19,168 bases of DNA from Spirochaetota bacterium (lineage in GTDB: Bacteria > Spirochaetota > Spirochaetia > Treponematales > Treponemataceae), in contig JAKPSR010000312.1 in assembly GCA_029571425.1 (NCBI GenBank), positions 1-19,168 on the forward strand, given 5' to 3'. The notes under the pieces were generated by a model. That model was not told the origin of the DNA and searched no databases. It saw only the letters and a program-made list of their open reading frames with translations. Shown here in pieces: positions 1 through 6,966 of this stretch (its first letter is position 1; the number at the start of each line of letters is the position of its first letter). A program made the translations under genes and the position numbers.

Positions 1-4
1 ATAA

Positions 5-117
5 TGCCTGGTGGCCATAGTGGAGAGGCAATACCCGTTCCCATCCCGAACACGGAAGTCAAGCTCTCTAACGCCGATGATACTGCTGCAAAGTGGGAAA
101 GTAGGTAGCTGCCAGGC
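5..117 (+). rRNA. rrf: 5S ribosomal RNA
   Basis: Complete 5S rRNA of about 113 nt. The 5' end TGCCTGG pairs with CCAGGC at the 3' end to close helix I. The internal segments CCCATCCCGAACACGGAAGTCA and GCCGATGATACTG match the conserved loop B/helix III and helix IV regions of bacterial 5S. It is the distal part of the large ribosomal subunit operon; the 16S and 23S genes should lie left of the window. A U-rich run (118-129) directly follows helix I, then a strong hairpin. Ends were placed by the helix I pairing and are good to about 2 nt. Confidence 0.96.
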
Positions 118-126
118 TTTTTTTAT

Positions 127-159
127 TTTAAAGGCCCGCCAATTCGGCGGGCCTTTAAA
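127..159 (+). terminator. rRNA operon terminator hairpin
   Basis: Perfect 14-bp inverted repeat, TTTAAAGGCCCGCC (127-140) and GGCGGGCCTTTAAA (146-159), with loop AATTC. It begins ten bases after the 5S 3' end. The GC core is followed by only three U before the A-rich arm. The U-rich run 118-129 lies upstream, between 5S and the stem. The position is right for the end of the rRNA transcript, and the symmetric arms could act in both directions. Confidence 0.8.
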
Positions 160-183
160 ATATAGATGGCCTAAAGATAGCTA

Positions 184-244
184 GCAGTTTTTGAGGGATT
201 AATACTTCTTGGAAAGTCAAATAGCGCTCGACCTCAAAAACTGC
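184..244. repeat. 13-bp inverted repeat in the rRNA-ktrB spacer
   Basis: GCAGTTTTTGAGG (184-196) is exactly complementary to CCTCAAAAACTGC (232-244), separated by 35 bases. A second, GC-rich hairpin follows immediately: GCGCGG (246-251) with CCGCGC (257-262). The spacer has no plausible ORF. This could be a member of a dispersed intergenic repeat family, an RNA structure, or a leftover of the rRNA operon boundary. No second copy occurs in this window, so the repeat-family idea cannot be tested here. Confidence 0.55.
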
Positions 245-282
245 AGCGCGGCTTGCCCGCGCCGGTGGCTCGCCAGGCTTTA

Positions 283-322
283 AAATAAAAAGCGGAAGAA
301 ATCGCCTTGAGGCGATTTCTTC
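283..322 (-). terminator. Candidate minus-strand intrinsic terminator
   Basis: Perfect 12-bp stem GAAGAAATCGCC (295-306) and GGCGATTTCTTC (311-322) with a TTGA loop. On the minus strand the stem is followed by CGC and a U-rich run (TTTTTATTTTA). On the plus strand no U-tract follows. It is therefore oriented to stop transcription running leftwards towards the rRNA operon, although no minus-strand gene lies upstream of it. It may protect the rRNA operon from antisense reads or be a relic. It lies just upstream of the ktrB promoter. Confidence 0.5.
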
Positions 323-360
323 ATGGTCTTCTTTCCCTACTGTTCCACTCGTATACGTTT

Positions 361-376
361 TGATATACTACTTTAC
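361..376 (+). promoter_or_regulatory. ktrB promoter, TGn-extended -10, probably leaderless
   Basis: TGATATACT (361-369) is an extended -10 (TGn plus TATACT, one mismatch to TATAAT). It is followed by seven bases and then the ATG at 377. The expected start of transcription is at or one base before the ATG. No Shine-Dalgarno precedes the ATG, and no good -35 is visible at 16-18 bp spacing. Confidence 0.55.
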
Positions 377-1717
377 ATGCGTACTCGCCTTTCAACGGAT
401 AAGGTACAGCTTTTCTCGTACTTTATCGGCGTGTGCTTTATAGGCTCAATTTTGTTGTCCATGCCCTTTTCCTATAAGAATGGGCATGGTGTCCCATATA
501 TCGATGCCTTATTCACGGCGGTATCTGCCGTTTGCGTTACGGGGCTTTCAACCCTGAGCATGGATGTATACTCGACCGTGGGTTTCGTCGTTATCATGTC
601 GTTGATCGAGCTCGGCGGGTTGGGGATAATTTCTTTTATCGGTTTATATCTCGCGGTCCCGAAGAGAAAGGTCTCGCTGGTGAATCGAACCGTGATACGA
701 GATTTCTTCATAGCCGACGTTGAGACCGAGCCCCGGCGTATTCTCAAGTCGATTATTGCCTATACGCTCGGGATTGAGACGATCGGCGCCATTATTCTTT
801 TTCTCGGTTTTCGTGCCTCGGGATCGAGCCGACCTGCTTTCGATGCGGCCTTCCATTCTATATCCGCGTTCTGTAACGCAGGGTTCTCGACGAACGCGAC
901 GAGCCTGGAAGGTTTTCTTGGCAATCGCGTTCTCGTTGTGACCGTCATGTCCCTTATCGTGCTCGGCGGCATAGGGTTTATCGTTCTGCGCGATGTGCTT
1001 TCCCGTACGGGTGGACGAAGTGGGCGAAGGATCAGCTTCCATTCTCGCCTTGTGCTGTCTGTTACCGGGTTGCTGATAACCTTTGGCGCCCTATTCTTCT
1101 TTATCGCCGAGGCGAACGAGTCGATGCGCGGTCTCGGTATCGTGGATCGCGTCTTTGCCTCATTCTTCCAGTCGATAACGCCTCGCACGGCCGGTTTCGC
1201 TGTGTTGCCTCAGTCGACGCTCGCCCCGGTAAGTAAATTCGTTACCATGATCCTGATGTTCATCGGCGGCTCGCCGAGTTCCATCGCGGGCGGCGTGAGA
1301 ACAACCACATTCGTCATCGTTATCATTTACGCGCTTCGCGGCAATACTGAGCGAACTGGGCTGAATATTTGGCGACGAAATCTCGATACCGCCGTGGTGG
1401 AGAAAGCGTTCAGCATCGTCGCGAAGAGCGTTATACTCGTCGCCCTTGCCCTGCTTGCCCTGCTCGTGACTGAGCGGTCGCTCCTCGAGGCGGGACGGGC
1501 GACGTTTCTCGACCTTTCGTTCGAGGTGTTCTCCGCGTTCGGCACGGTGGGTCTCTCTCAGGGTATCACCGGTTCCCTCTCGACGGCTGGTAAGGCGGTG
1601 ATTATCCTGACGATGTTCATCGGGCGTACCGGCATCTTCGCGATGGCGTTGGGGTTCACGCGAAGCGAGCAAGAGCGTTTCTTCGAGTATCCCTCGGCGA
1701 ACGTGATGGTTGGATAG
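377..1717 (+). CDS. ktrB: Potassium uptake channel subunit KtrB/TrkH
   Basis: Membrane subunit of a Ktr/Trk K+ uptake system, 446 aa, in the KtrB length range. All four selectivity-filter loops of the family are visible: VTGLS (residues 54-58), CNAGFS, TPRTAGF and GTVGLS. The GGSPSSIAGGVRTTT stretch corresponds to the intramembrane gating-loop region. The protein is otherwise a series of hydrophobic helices. An in-frame ATG at 323 exists, but it abuts a hairpin and lies upstream of the predicted promoter, so ATG 377 was chosen (protein begins MRTRLSTDKVQLF). The stop codon overlaps the AGGAGG ribosome site of ktrA. Base composition climbs from clearly AT-richer at the 5' end to GC-rich at the 3' end. 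KtrB is preferred to TrkH because of its size and its single-RCK partner; the ion (K+ or Na+-coupled) is inferred. Confidence 0.9.
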   Translation: MRTRLSTDKVQLFSYFIGVCFIGSILLSMPFSYKNGHGVPYIDALFTAVSAVCVTGLSTLSMDVYSTVGFVVIMSLIELGGLGIISFIGLYLAVPKRKVSLVNRTVIRDFFIADVETEPRRILKSIIAYTLGIETIGAIILFLGFRASGSSRPAFDAAFHSISAFCNAGFSTNATSLEGFLGNRVLVVTVMSLIVLGGIGFIVLRDVLSRTGGRSGRRISFHSRLVLSVTGLLITFGALFFFIAEANESMRGLGIVDRVFASFFQSITPRTAGFAVLPQSTLAPVSKFVTMILMFIGGSPSSIAGGVRTTTFVIVIIYALRGNTERTGLNIWRRNLDTAVVEKAFSIVAKSVILVALALLALLVTERSLLEAGRATFLDLSFEVFSAFGTVGLSQGITGSLSTAGKAVIILTMFIGRTGIFAMALGFTRSEQERFFEYPSANVMVG

Positions 1718-1726
1718 GAGGAAGGC

Positions 1727-2440
1727 ATGAAGCAATTCGCGATTATCGGCTTGGGGGCATTCGGCCTTAGGATGCTCGAGGAACTCCTCACGATCACGAA
1801 CGAGATCATCATCCTCGACAAGGATAAGGATATCATCGATAAGTACAAGGACCTCGCGAAGGCCGCGTACATCACCGACGCGATCAACGAGATGGCCCTC
1901 GCGAAGATCATACCCGCGGAGATCGACGCGGTCATCGTCGACCTCGGCGGCAAGATCGAGGCATCGATCATGACGGTGAACTACCTAAAGAAAATCGGCG
2001 TGCGCGACATCGTCGTGAAGGCGCAGACCGACGAACACGGCGAGGTTCTCTCGATGGTCGGCGCGACGCGCGTCATTTTCCCTGATCGCGAGGCGGCAAA
2101 GCGGGTCACCCCGATGCTCGCGTCGTCCCTTCTCTTCAATTTCATGCCGATATCGGAGAATCTCGCGCTGGCCGAGGTCCGTGCGAACGAGTACTGCGTC
2201 GGCAAAACCTTACTCGACGCGAATTTGCGAAAGTCATTCGGCTTGAACGTCGTCGCGATGCGGAAGGCCTCGACGGGGGGATTCTTCTTCATCAACGACC
2301 CGTCCTACGTTTTTACCGAGGACGATATACTGCTCGTCGCGGGCGGCGAGGAGAACATTAACCGCTTCTCGCAGATCACCGAGCGCGCGGAGAGAAAGGG
2401 CCTCGGCGGGTTATTCCGGAGCCTGTTCCCGAGCAAGTAA
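1727..2440 (+). CDS. ktrA: K+ channel regulatory subunit KtrA (RCK/TrkA-N)
   Basis: Cytoplasmic gating ring subunit, 237 aa, the usual size of single-RCK KtrA (TrkA has two RCK units and is about twice as long). The N-terminal Rossmann motif GLGAFG (residues 8-13) binds nucleotide (ATP/ADP or NAD(H) in the family), with an acidic residue (D31) at the end of strand 2. A TrkA-C domain follows from about residue 135 (LAEVRANEYCVGKTL to the C terminus). A strong AGGAGG lies 5 nt before the ATG and overlaps the ktrB stop, so the two are translated as a pair. The last 30 bp overlap the 3' end of malQ on the opposite strand, with no terminator between them. Confidence 0.92.
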   Translation: MKQFAIIGLGAFGLRMLEELLTITNEIIILDKDKDIIDKYKDLAKAAYITDAINEMALAKIIPAEIDAVIVDLGGKIEASIMTVNYLKKIGVRDIVVKAQTDEHGEVLSMVGATRVIFPDREAAKRVTPMLASSLLFNFMPISENLALAEVRANEYCVGKTLLDANLRKSFGLNVVAMRKASTGGFFFINDPSYVFTEDDILLVAGGEENINRFSQITERAERKGLGGLFRSLFPSK

Positions 2441-3979
2441 CCCGTTTCGCGCCGAGACGAACGAAAGCTCCTTAAGCCACGCGGCCTCGTCAGCCCCGGG
2501 CGTTCCGCGCCCCGCGCGCCACGCCCAGTTCGCGCCGCTCGTCGAGGGGGTGTTCATACGTCCCTCGCTCCCTACCCCGAGCACGTCCTGCAGCGGAACG
2601 ATCGCGAAGGCGGCGACCGAAAGGTACGCCGCGCGGACGAGCGCGCGCGCGAGTTCCGGCCCCGACGCGCCCGCGCCAAGGTACCGGCGCACGAGGGCCA
2701 GTGTATCGCCTCCAGCGGCCGAGATCCAACCGAGCGTCGTGTCGTTGTCGTGCGTGCCCGTGTACACGACGGTGTTAGGCTCGTACATGTGCGGCAGAAA
2801 CGGGTTGATCATGCCGTTTTTTTTCGCCTCTGCGGGATCGAAGGCAAACTGAAGGACGCGCATGCCCGGGAGCCCGAGTCTCTCGCGAAGGGCGCGTACC
2901 TCGTCGGTGATGACGCCGAGGTCCTCGGCGATGATCGGGAGGTCGCCGAACGAGCGTCGCAGCGCCTTGAAGAGCGCCGCGCCCGGGCCCTTGACCCATC
3001 TGCCGTTGACCGCGGTTCCCTCGCCCGAGGGCACCGACCAGTAGGACTCGAATCCCCGAAAGTGATCAACGCGAACGTAGTCGACGAGCGAGAGAGTCCA
3101 GCGCATCCGGGCCACCCACCAGCGGTATCGATCGTGGGCCATCGCCTTCCAGTCGTATAGGGGGTTTCCCCATAGCTGACCCGTCTCGCTGAAGTAATCC
3201 GGCGGGACTCCGGCTACCCGAAGCGGCGCGCCGCCCGGCGTAAGCTGGAAGAGCCGTTGGTTCGCCCAGGCGTCCGCCGAGTCGGGCGCGACGAAGATCG
3301 GGATGTCGCCTATGAGCGAGACGCCCTTTGCGCGGGCGTATGAGCGAAGCGCCTCCCATTGGGCGAAGAAAAAGAACTGTTCGGCCTTTCGTTCCTCGAT
3401 TTCCCGCTCGCGTCCGCGGGCCCAGGCGACGAGCGCGCTCCGTTTGCGCGCCGCTAGTTCCTTCGGCCAAAGCCCGTGCCAGAGCCCGCCGGGTTTCCCC
3501 TCTTCGGAGGCCATCCGATCGTGATAGTCCTTGATGTCCATGAAGAGGGCGTATTCGTCGAGCCAAAACGCGGCTCGCTTGACGAAGTCGCGGTACGCGG
3601 GGGACCCTCCGCGGCCCAGAAAGGAGCGCGCCGCGATCCTGAGGAGTGGTTTTTTCCAGTGCACGACGGCGCCGTAATCGATCGGGCCCTCCGACCGTAT
3701 CCATTCAGGCGGCGCCGTCTCCTCGCGCGAGAGAAGACCGTCCGCCACGAGGGCGTCGAGGTCGACAAGCAAGGGATTCCCCGCGAAGGAAGAGAAGGAC
3801 GCGTAGGGCGAATCGCCGTAGCCGGTAGGCCCGAGCGGTAGGACTTGCCAAAGCGATTGCCCTGCCTCGACGAGCCAATCGACGAAGCGATAGGCCTCGG
3901 CGCCCAGGGTACCGATCCCGGGGGACGCGGGAAGGGAAGAGGGATGAAGGAGTATGCCGCTCGCGCGCGATAACTGCAT
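2411..3979 (-). CDS. malQ: 4-alpha-glucanotransferase (amylomaltase)
   Basis: GH77 enzyme that transfers alpha-1,4-glucan segments between maltodextrins, releasing glucose. It is cytoplasmic and 522 aa long, against about 500 for Thermus MalQ. Seen: N-terminal SGILLHPSSLP, GPTGYGDSPY (acceptor-site loop), nucleophile Asp305 in VRVDHFRGF, acid/base Glu352 in IAEDLG, and transition-state Asp411 in GTHDNDT, so all catalytic residues are present. The start at 3979 (protein MQLSRASG) was chosen over the upstream in-frame ATG at 4015 because AGGAG lies 6 nt before it. It appears to be monocistronic. Its final codons lie antisense to the end of ktrA. Confidence 0.95.
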   Translation of the reverse strand: MQLSRASGILLHPSSLPASPGIGTLGAEAYRFVDWLVEAGQSLWQVLPLGPTGYGDSPYASFSSFAGNPLLVDLDALVADGLLSREETAPPEWIRSEGPIDYGAVVHWKKPLLRIAARSFLGRGGSPAYRDFVKRAAFWLDEYALFMDIKDYHDRMASEEGKPGGLWHGLWPKELAARKRSALVAWARGREREIEERKAEQFFFFAQWEALRSYARAKGVSLIGDIPIFVAPDSADAWANQRLFQLTPGGAPLRVAGVPPDYFSETGQLWGNPLYDWKAMAHDRYRWWVARMRWTLSLVDYVRVDHFRGFESYWSVPSGEGTAVNGRWVKGPGAALFKALRRSFGDLPIIAEDLGVITDEVRALRERLGLPGMRVLQFAFDPAEAKKNGMINPFLPHMYEPNTVVYTGTHDNDTTLGWISAAGGDTLALVRRYLGAGASGPELARALVRAAYLSVAAFAIVPLQDVLGVGSEGRMNTPSTSGANWAWRAGRGTPGADEAAWLKELSFVSARNGLLAREQAPE

Positions 3980-4014
3980 GGTGCGCTCCTTTGCCCGGAT
4001 TGCCCGGGACACCA

Positions 4015-4020
4015 AGTATA
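4015..4020 (-). promoter_or_regulatory. Candidate malQ -10 box
   Basis: TATACT on the minus strand, 35 bases before the malQ start, inside the palindrome AGTATACT (4015-4022). The matching -35 position falls in the 3' arm of the preceding terminator and is poor (TGGCGG). The leader between this box and the start carries a good ribosome site, so malQ would have a conventional short leader. Confidence 0.4.
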
Positions 4021-4029
4021 CTATGGCGC

Positions 4030-4060
4030 AAAAAAAACCGCCAGGCGAGTCGCCTGGCGG
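4030..4060 (-). terminator. Intrinsic terminator of the fusA-ATPase operon
   Basis: Perfect 10-bp stem CCGCCAGGCG (4038-4047) and CGCCTGGCGG (4051-4060) with a 3-nt loop. On the minus strand it is followed by eight U (4037-4030). It starts 22 bases after the stop of the ATPase gene (4083). Confidence 0.9.
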
Positions 4061-4082
4061 CCATCGTCGGGTTATTCCCGGC

Positions 4083-4766
4083 TTATTTCTCCGCGATCAA
4101 CAAGGTTTTCACGTCGAGCTTGAGGTCGGTGGCGTACGCGTCCTTCCCATGTTCCTTCAGCACCTTAATCTGGATGCAGTCGGCCTTGGGCTCGAGGAAA
4201 AGGACGACGTCGAGATCCTTCGCGAAGGCGGAAAGTCCCGCGGGAAGTCCCTTGTCGGCGCCCTCGGCGTTCGCGCTGTACCAGACCGCGAGCTTCATCT
4301 CGCGGGCGAAGGCCTTCATCTCATCGATGCTCTTGACGTCGGCTTTCGCGAAGTCGAAGCCGTCGATGATGACCGCTTCCGGCTTCGCGCCGCCCTCGGC
4401 GAGCGCCTTGATCGTGCGGGCGACCTGGGAGGTCTTAACCGAGTCCTGGTTAAAGTTCAGGACGATGCGGTTCCGGATCAGGTCGGACTTCACGTCCGCG
4501 GCCTTGTCGAGGTTCTTCTTCTTCGCGAGCTCGTTGAAGATGTCCTCGTACCAGGTCATCACGTGGTTCGCTTGCTGGTTAAAGGAAACGTGAACGACAG
4601 AACTGCCCTGGAGGAGCTTGTCGATGCCGAGCTGGACGAGGATGGAGGTCTTTCCAAGACCCTTCTTCGAGGCGATGACCCCGATCTCGCCGGGCTTCAC
4701 GCCGCCGCCCAGGGCCTTCTCGAAATTCCGGACCGGGCTTCGCTCAATAAGATCCTGCTTTACCAT
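4083..4766 (-). CDS. RecA-fold P-loop ATPase of unknown function
   Basis: 227 aa, soluble. Resembles the core of the DnaB/RadA/KaiC group: 'GGGVKPGEIGVIASKKGLGKT' is laid out like the Walker A region (S33-K39-T40, with Ser where Ala/Gly is usual), and AVIIDG (residues 131-136) fits Walker B with Asp135. There is no DNA-binding N-terminal domain, no zinc finger and no second ATPase domain, so it is a bare ATPase core. AAGGAG lies just before the ATG and overlaps the fusA stop TAA, so it is co-translated with the elongation factor, 10 nt apart. That linkage hints at a translation-associated job, but nothing in the sequence proves it. I do not recognise a named family. Confidence 0.8.
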   Translation of the reverse strand: MVKQDLIERSPVRNFEKALGGGVKPGEIGVIASKKGLGKTSILVQLGIDKLLQGSSVVHVSFNQQANHVMTWYEDIFNELAKKKNLDKAADVKSDLIRNRIVLNFNQDSVKTSQVARTIKALAEGGAKPEAVIIDGFDFAKADVKSIDEMKAFAREMKLAVWYSANAEGADKGLPAGLSAFAKDLDVVLFLEPKADCIQIKVLKEHGKDAYATDLKLDVKTLLIAEK

Positions 4767-4776
4767 CGATGACTCC

Positions 4777-6861
4777 TTACTTCTGTTCTGCCTTGCGCTT
4801 CGCCTCGTATTCCTTGATCAGGGTTTCGGCGACGCTGTTCGGTACCTTGCCGTACTTGGCAAACTCCATCGAATACTCGGCCTTTCCCTGCGTCGAGGAA
4901 CGGAGGATGGTCGAGAAGCCGAACATCTCGCTTAGGGGCACCTCGGCGTCGACGCGTGTGAAGGCTTCGTCCTCGGTGGACGAGAGGATTATACCACGGC
5001 GCTGGTTGATCAGTCCAAAGATATTTCCCTGGAATTCCTGCGGCCCCTCGATCGAGACCTTCATGATCGGCTCGAGGATGGCGGGCTTCGCCTTGAGGTA
5101 GGCGTCGCGGAAGGCGCCGATCGAGGCGATCTGGAAGGCGATGTCCGAGGAGTCGACCGGGTGGAACTGTCCGTCGTTGATCGTGCAGCGGACGCCGACG
5201 ACGGGGAAGCCGATCAGCGCGCCCTTCTTCAGCGCTTCCTTGAAGCCCTTGTCGCACGAGGGGATGAACTCGTTCGGGATCGCGCCGCCCTTGATGGCGT
5301 CGACGAACTCGTAGTCGGCCTCGATCGGCTCCATGAAGCCGGCGACGCGCGCGTACTGGCCGGAACCGCCGGTCTGCTTCTTGTGGGTGTAGTTGAAGTC
5401 GCCGCGCTGGGTGATCGCCTCGCGGTACGCGACCTGGGGCTTTCCGGTCTCGACCTCGCAGTTGTATTCGCGCTTCATGCGCTCGACGTAGACTTCGAGA
5501 TGGAGCTCGCCCATTCCCTGGATGATCGTTTGGTTCGATTCCGGGTCGACGAAGCAGTGGAAGGTCGGGTCTTCCTTGGTGAAGCGGTTGAGCGCCTTCG
5601 CCATCTGGTCAGAGGACTTCTTGTCCTTCGGGGTGATCGAGAGGTCGATAACCGGGTTCGGGACGAACATCGAGCTCATCGCGTAGTTGAGGCCGCCGCC
5701 GCAGAAGGTGTCGCCCGAGGCGCATTCGATGCCGAAGAGGGCGACGATGTCGCCGGGGACGCCCTCGTTGATGTCTTCCATCGACGAGGAGTGCATGCGC
5801 ACGAGGCGGCCGACCTTAAAGCGCTTGCGGGCGCGGGTGTTGTAGAGCTCGTCGCCCTTCTTGATCGCGCCCTGGTAGATACGGACGTAGGTCAGCTGGC
5901 CGTACTTGCCGTCCTCGAGCTTAAAGCCGAGGGCGACGGTCGGTGACTTCTCGTCGCAGGAGAGGACGACCTGCTCCTCGTTCTTGTCGAGGTCGAGGGC
6001 GATGTTCTTGACCTCGGTCGGGTCGGGAAGGTAGCGGGTGACGCCGTCGAGAAGGCTCTGGATACCCTTGTTCTTGTAGGCGGAGCCGAGGAAGACGGGA
6101 ACGAGCTGCTCGGCAAGGGTTCCCTTGCGGACCGCGGCGTGGATCATCTCCTCGGTCTCGGCTCCCTCGAGGTAGGCTTCGGCGAGCTCGTCGGAGAACA
6201 TCGAGGCGGCGTCGAGGAGTTCCTCGCGGTATTTCTTCGCGTCTGCCTGGAGGTGGGCCGGGATCTCGGCGAGGCGGATATCGGTGCCGCTTTCGCCCTC
6301 GAAGTAAACGGCCTTCATGGTCACGAGGTCGATGACGCCCTCGAGCTTGTCCTCGAGGCCGATCGGGAGCTGCATCATGTAGGCGTTAAGGCCCAGCTTC
6401 TCGCGAAGCTGCATGCGGACCTTCAGCGGGTTGGCCCCGGTGCGGTCGCACTTGTTGACGAAGGCGATGCGCGGGACGTGGTAGCGCTTCAACTGGCGGT
6501 CGACGGTGATCGACTGCGACTGGACGCCGCCGACCGAGCAGAGGACCAGGATGGCGCCGTCGAGGACGCGGAGCGACCGCTCGACCTCGATGGTGAAGTC
6601 GACGTGGCCGGGCGTGTCGATGACGTTGATCGTGTAGTCCTTCCACTGAACCTGGGTCGCGGCCGACTGGATAGTGATCCCTCGCTCGCGCTCGAGCTCC
6701 ATGTTGTCCATAACCGCGCCGACCCCGTCTTTACCGCGGACTTCGTGGATCGCGTGGATCTTGTTGCAGTAAAAAAGGATTCGTTCCGAGAGGGTGGTCT
6801 TTCCCGAGTCGATGTGGGCGCTGATACCGATATTCCGCATCTTGGAAATATCAAAGGCCAT
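4777..6861 (-). CDS. fusA: Elongation factor G, spdEFG1-like
   Basis: Translocation GTPase, 694 aa. G motifs: AHIDSGKT (15-22), Thr63 in RGITI, DTPGH (82-86) and NKCD (136-139), followed by domains II-V (GELHLEVYVERM in domain III; a C-terminal EF-G domain V). Ser rather than Ala in the P-loop (HIDSGKT) and the GKDGVGAVMDNMELERERG stretch match mitochondrial EF-G1 and the spirochaete/planctomycete spdEFG1 group, which performs translocation, rather than canonical EF-G or the recycling paralogue spdEFG2. The start at 6861 (MAFDISKM) is preferred to an ATG 15 bases upstream because the conserved N terminus begins there, after GAGG at 9 nt spacing. It has its own strong promoter and shares the transcript with the downstream ATPase gene. 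Confidence 0.95.
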   Translation of the reverse strand: MAFDISKMRNIGISAHIDSGKTTLSERILFYCNKIHAIHEVRGKDGVGAVMDNMELERERGITIQSAATQVQWKDYTINVIDTPGHVDFTIEVERSLRVLDGAILVLCSVGGVQSQSITVDRQLKRYHVPRIAFVNKCDRTGANPLKVRMQLREKLGLNAYMMQLPIGLEDKLEGVIDLVTMKAVYFEGESGTDIRLAEIPAHLQADAKKYREELLDAASMFSDELAEAYLEGAETEEMIHAAVRKGTLAEQLVPVFLGSAYKNKGIQSLLDGVTRYLPDPTEVKNIALDLDKNEEQVVLSCDEKSPTVALGFKLEDGKYGQLTYVRIYQGAIKKGDELYNTRARKRFKVGRLVRMHSSSMEDINEGVPGDIVALFGIECASGDTFCGGGLNYAMSSMFVPNPVIDLSITPKDKKSSDQMAKALNRFTKEDPTFHCFVDPESNQTIIQGMGELHLEVYVERMKREYNCEVETGKPQVAYREAITQRGDFNYTHKKQTGGSGQYARVAGFMEPIEADYEFVDAIKGGAIPNEFIPSCDKGFKEALKKGALIGFPVVGVRCTINDGQFHPVDSSDIAFQIASIGAFRDAYLKAKPAILEPIMKVSIEGPQEFQGNIFGLINQRRGIILSSTEDEAFTRVDAEVPLSEMFGFSTILRSSTQGKAEYSMEFAKYGKVPNSVAETLIKEYEAKRKAEQK

Positions 6862-6931
6862 AGTCCTGTACCTCACTCATTATTGATTTTGCGAAAAACG
6901 CAAATGTTTTCATAAACATGCAAGCTTATGC

Positions 6932-6960
6932 ATTATATCGAAAACATTAACGCGTTTCAA
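6932..6960 (-). promoter_or_regulatory. Strong sigma-70-type promoter of fusA
   Basis: On the minus strand: TTGAAA (6960-6955), 17-bp spacer, TATAAT (6937-6932). The -10 is perfect and the -35 has one mismatch. It starts 6 bases after the stop of the upstream gene. The predicted leader is about 65 nt and contains two small hairpins (6888-6904 and 6904-6919). The inverted repeat ATGCA/TGCAT (6918-6933) straddles the start region and could bind a regulator; that part is speculative. Confidence 0.85.
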
Positions 6961-6966
6961 GTACGG

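Noticed and set aside
323..376. Upstream ATG at 323 as the start of ktrB
   Set aside because: It directly abuts the 295-322 stem and lies upstream of the extended -10 at 361-369. The added 18 residues do not resemble a KtrB N terminus.
3954..4772. 272-codon plus-strand frame opposite the RecA-like ATPase
   Set aside because: No ribosome site, no motif, and it runs through the terminator and the malQ promoter. The minus frame has Walker motifs and a proper ribosome site.
6888..6919. Riboswitch or attenuator in the fusA leader
   Set aside because: The two hairpins are short (6 bp each) and AT-rich, with no U-tract or sequestered ribosome site, and match no riboswitch class I know.
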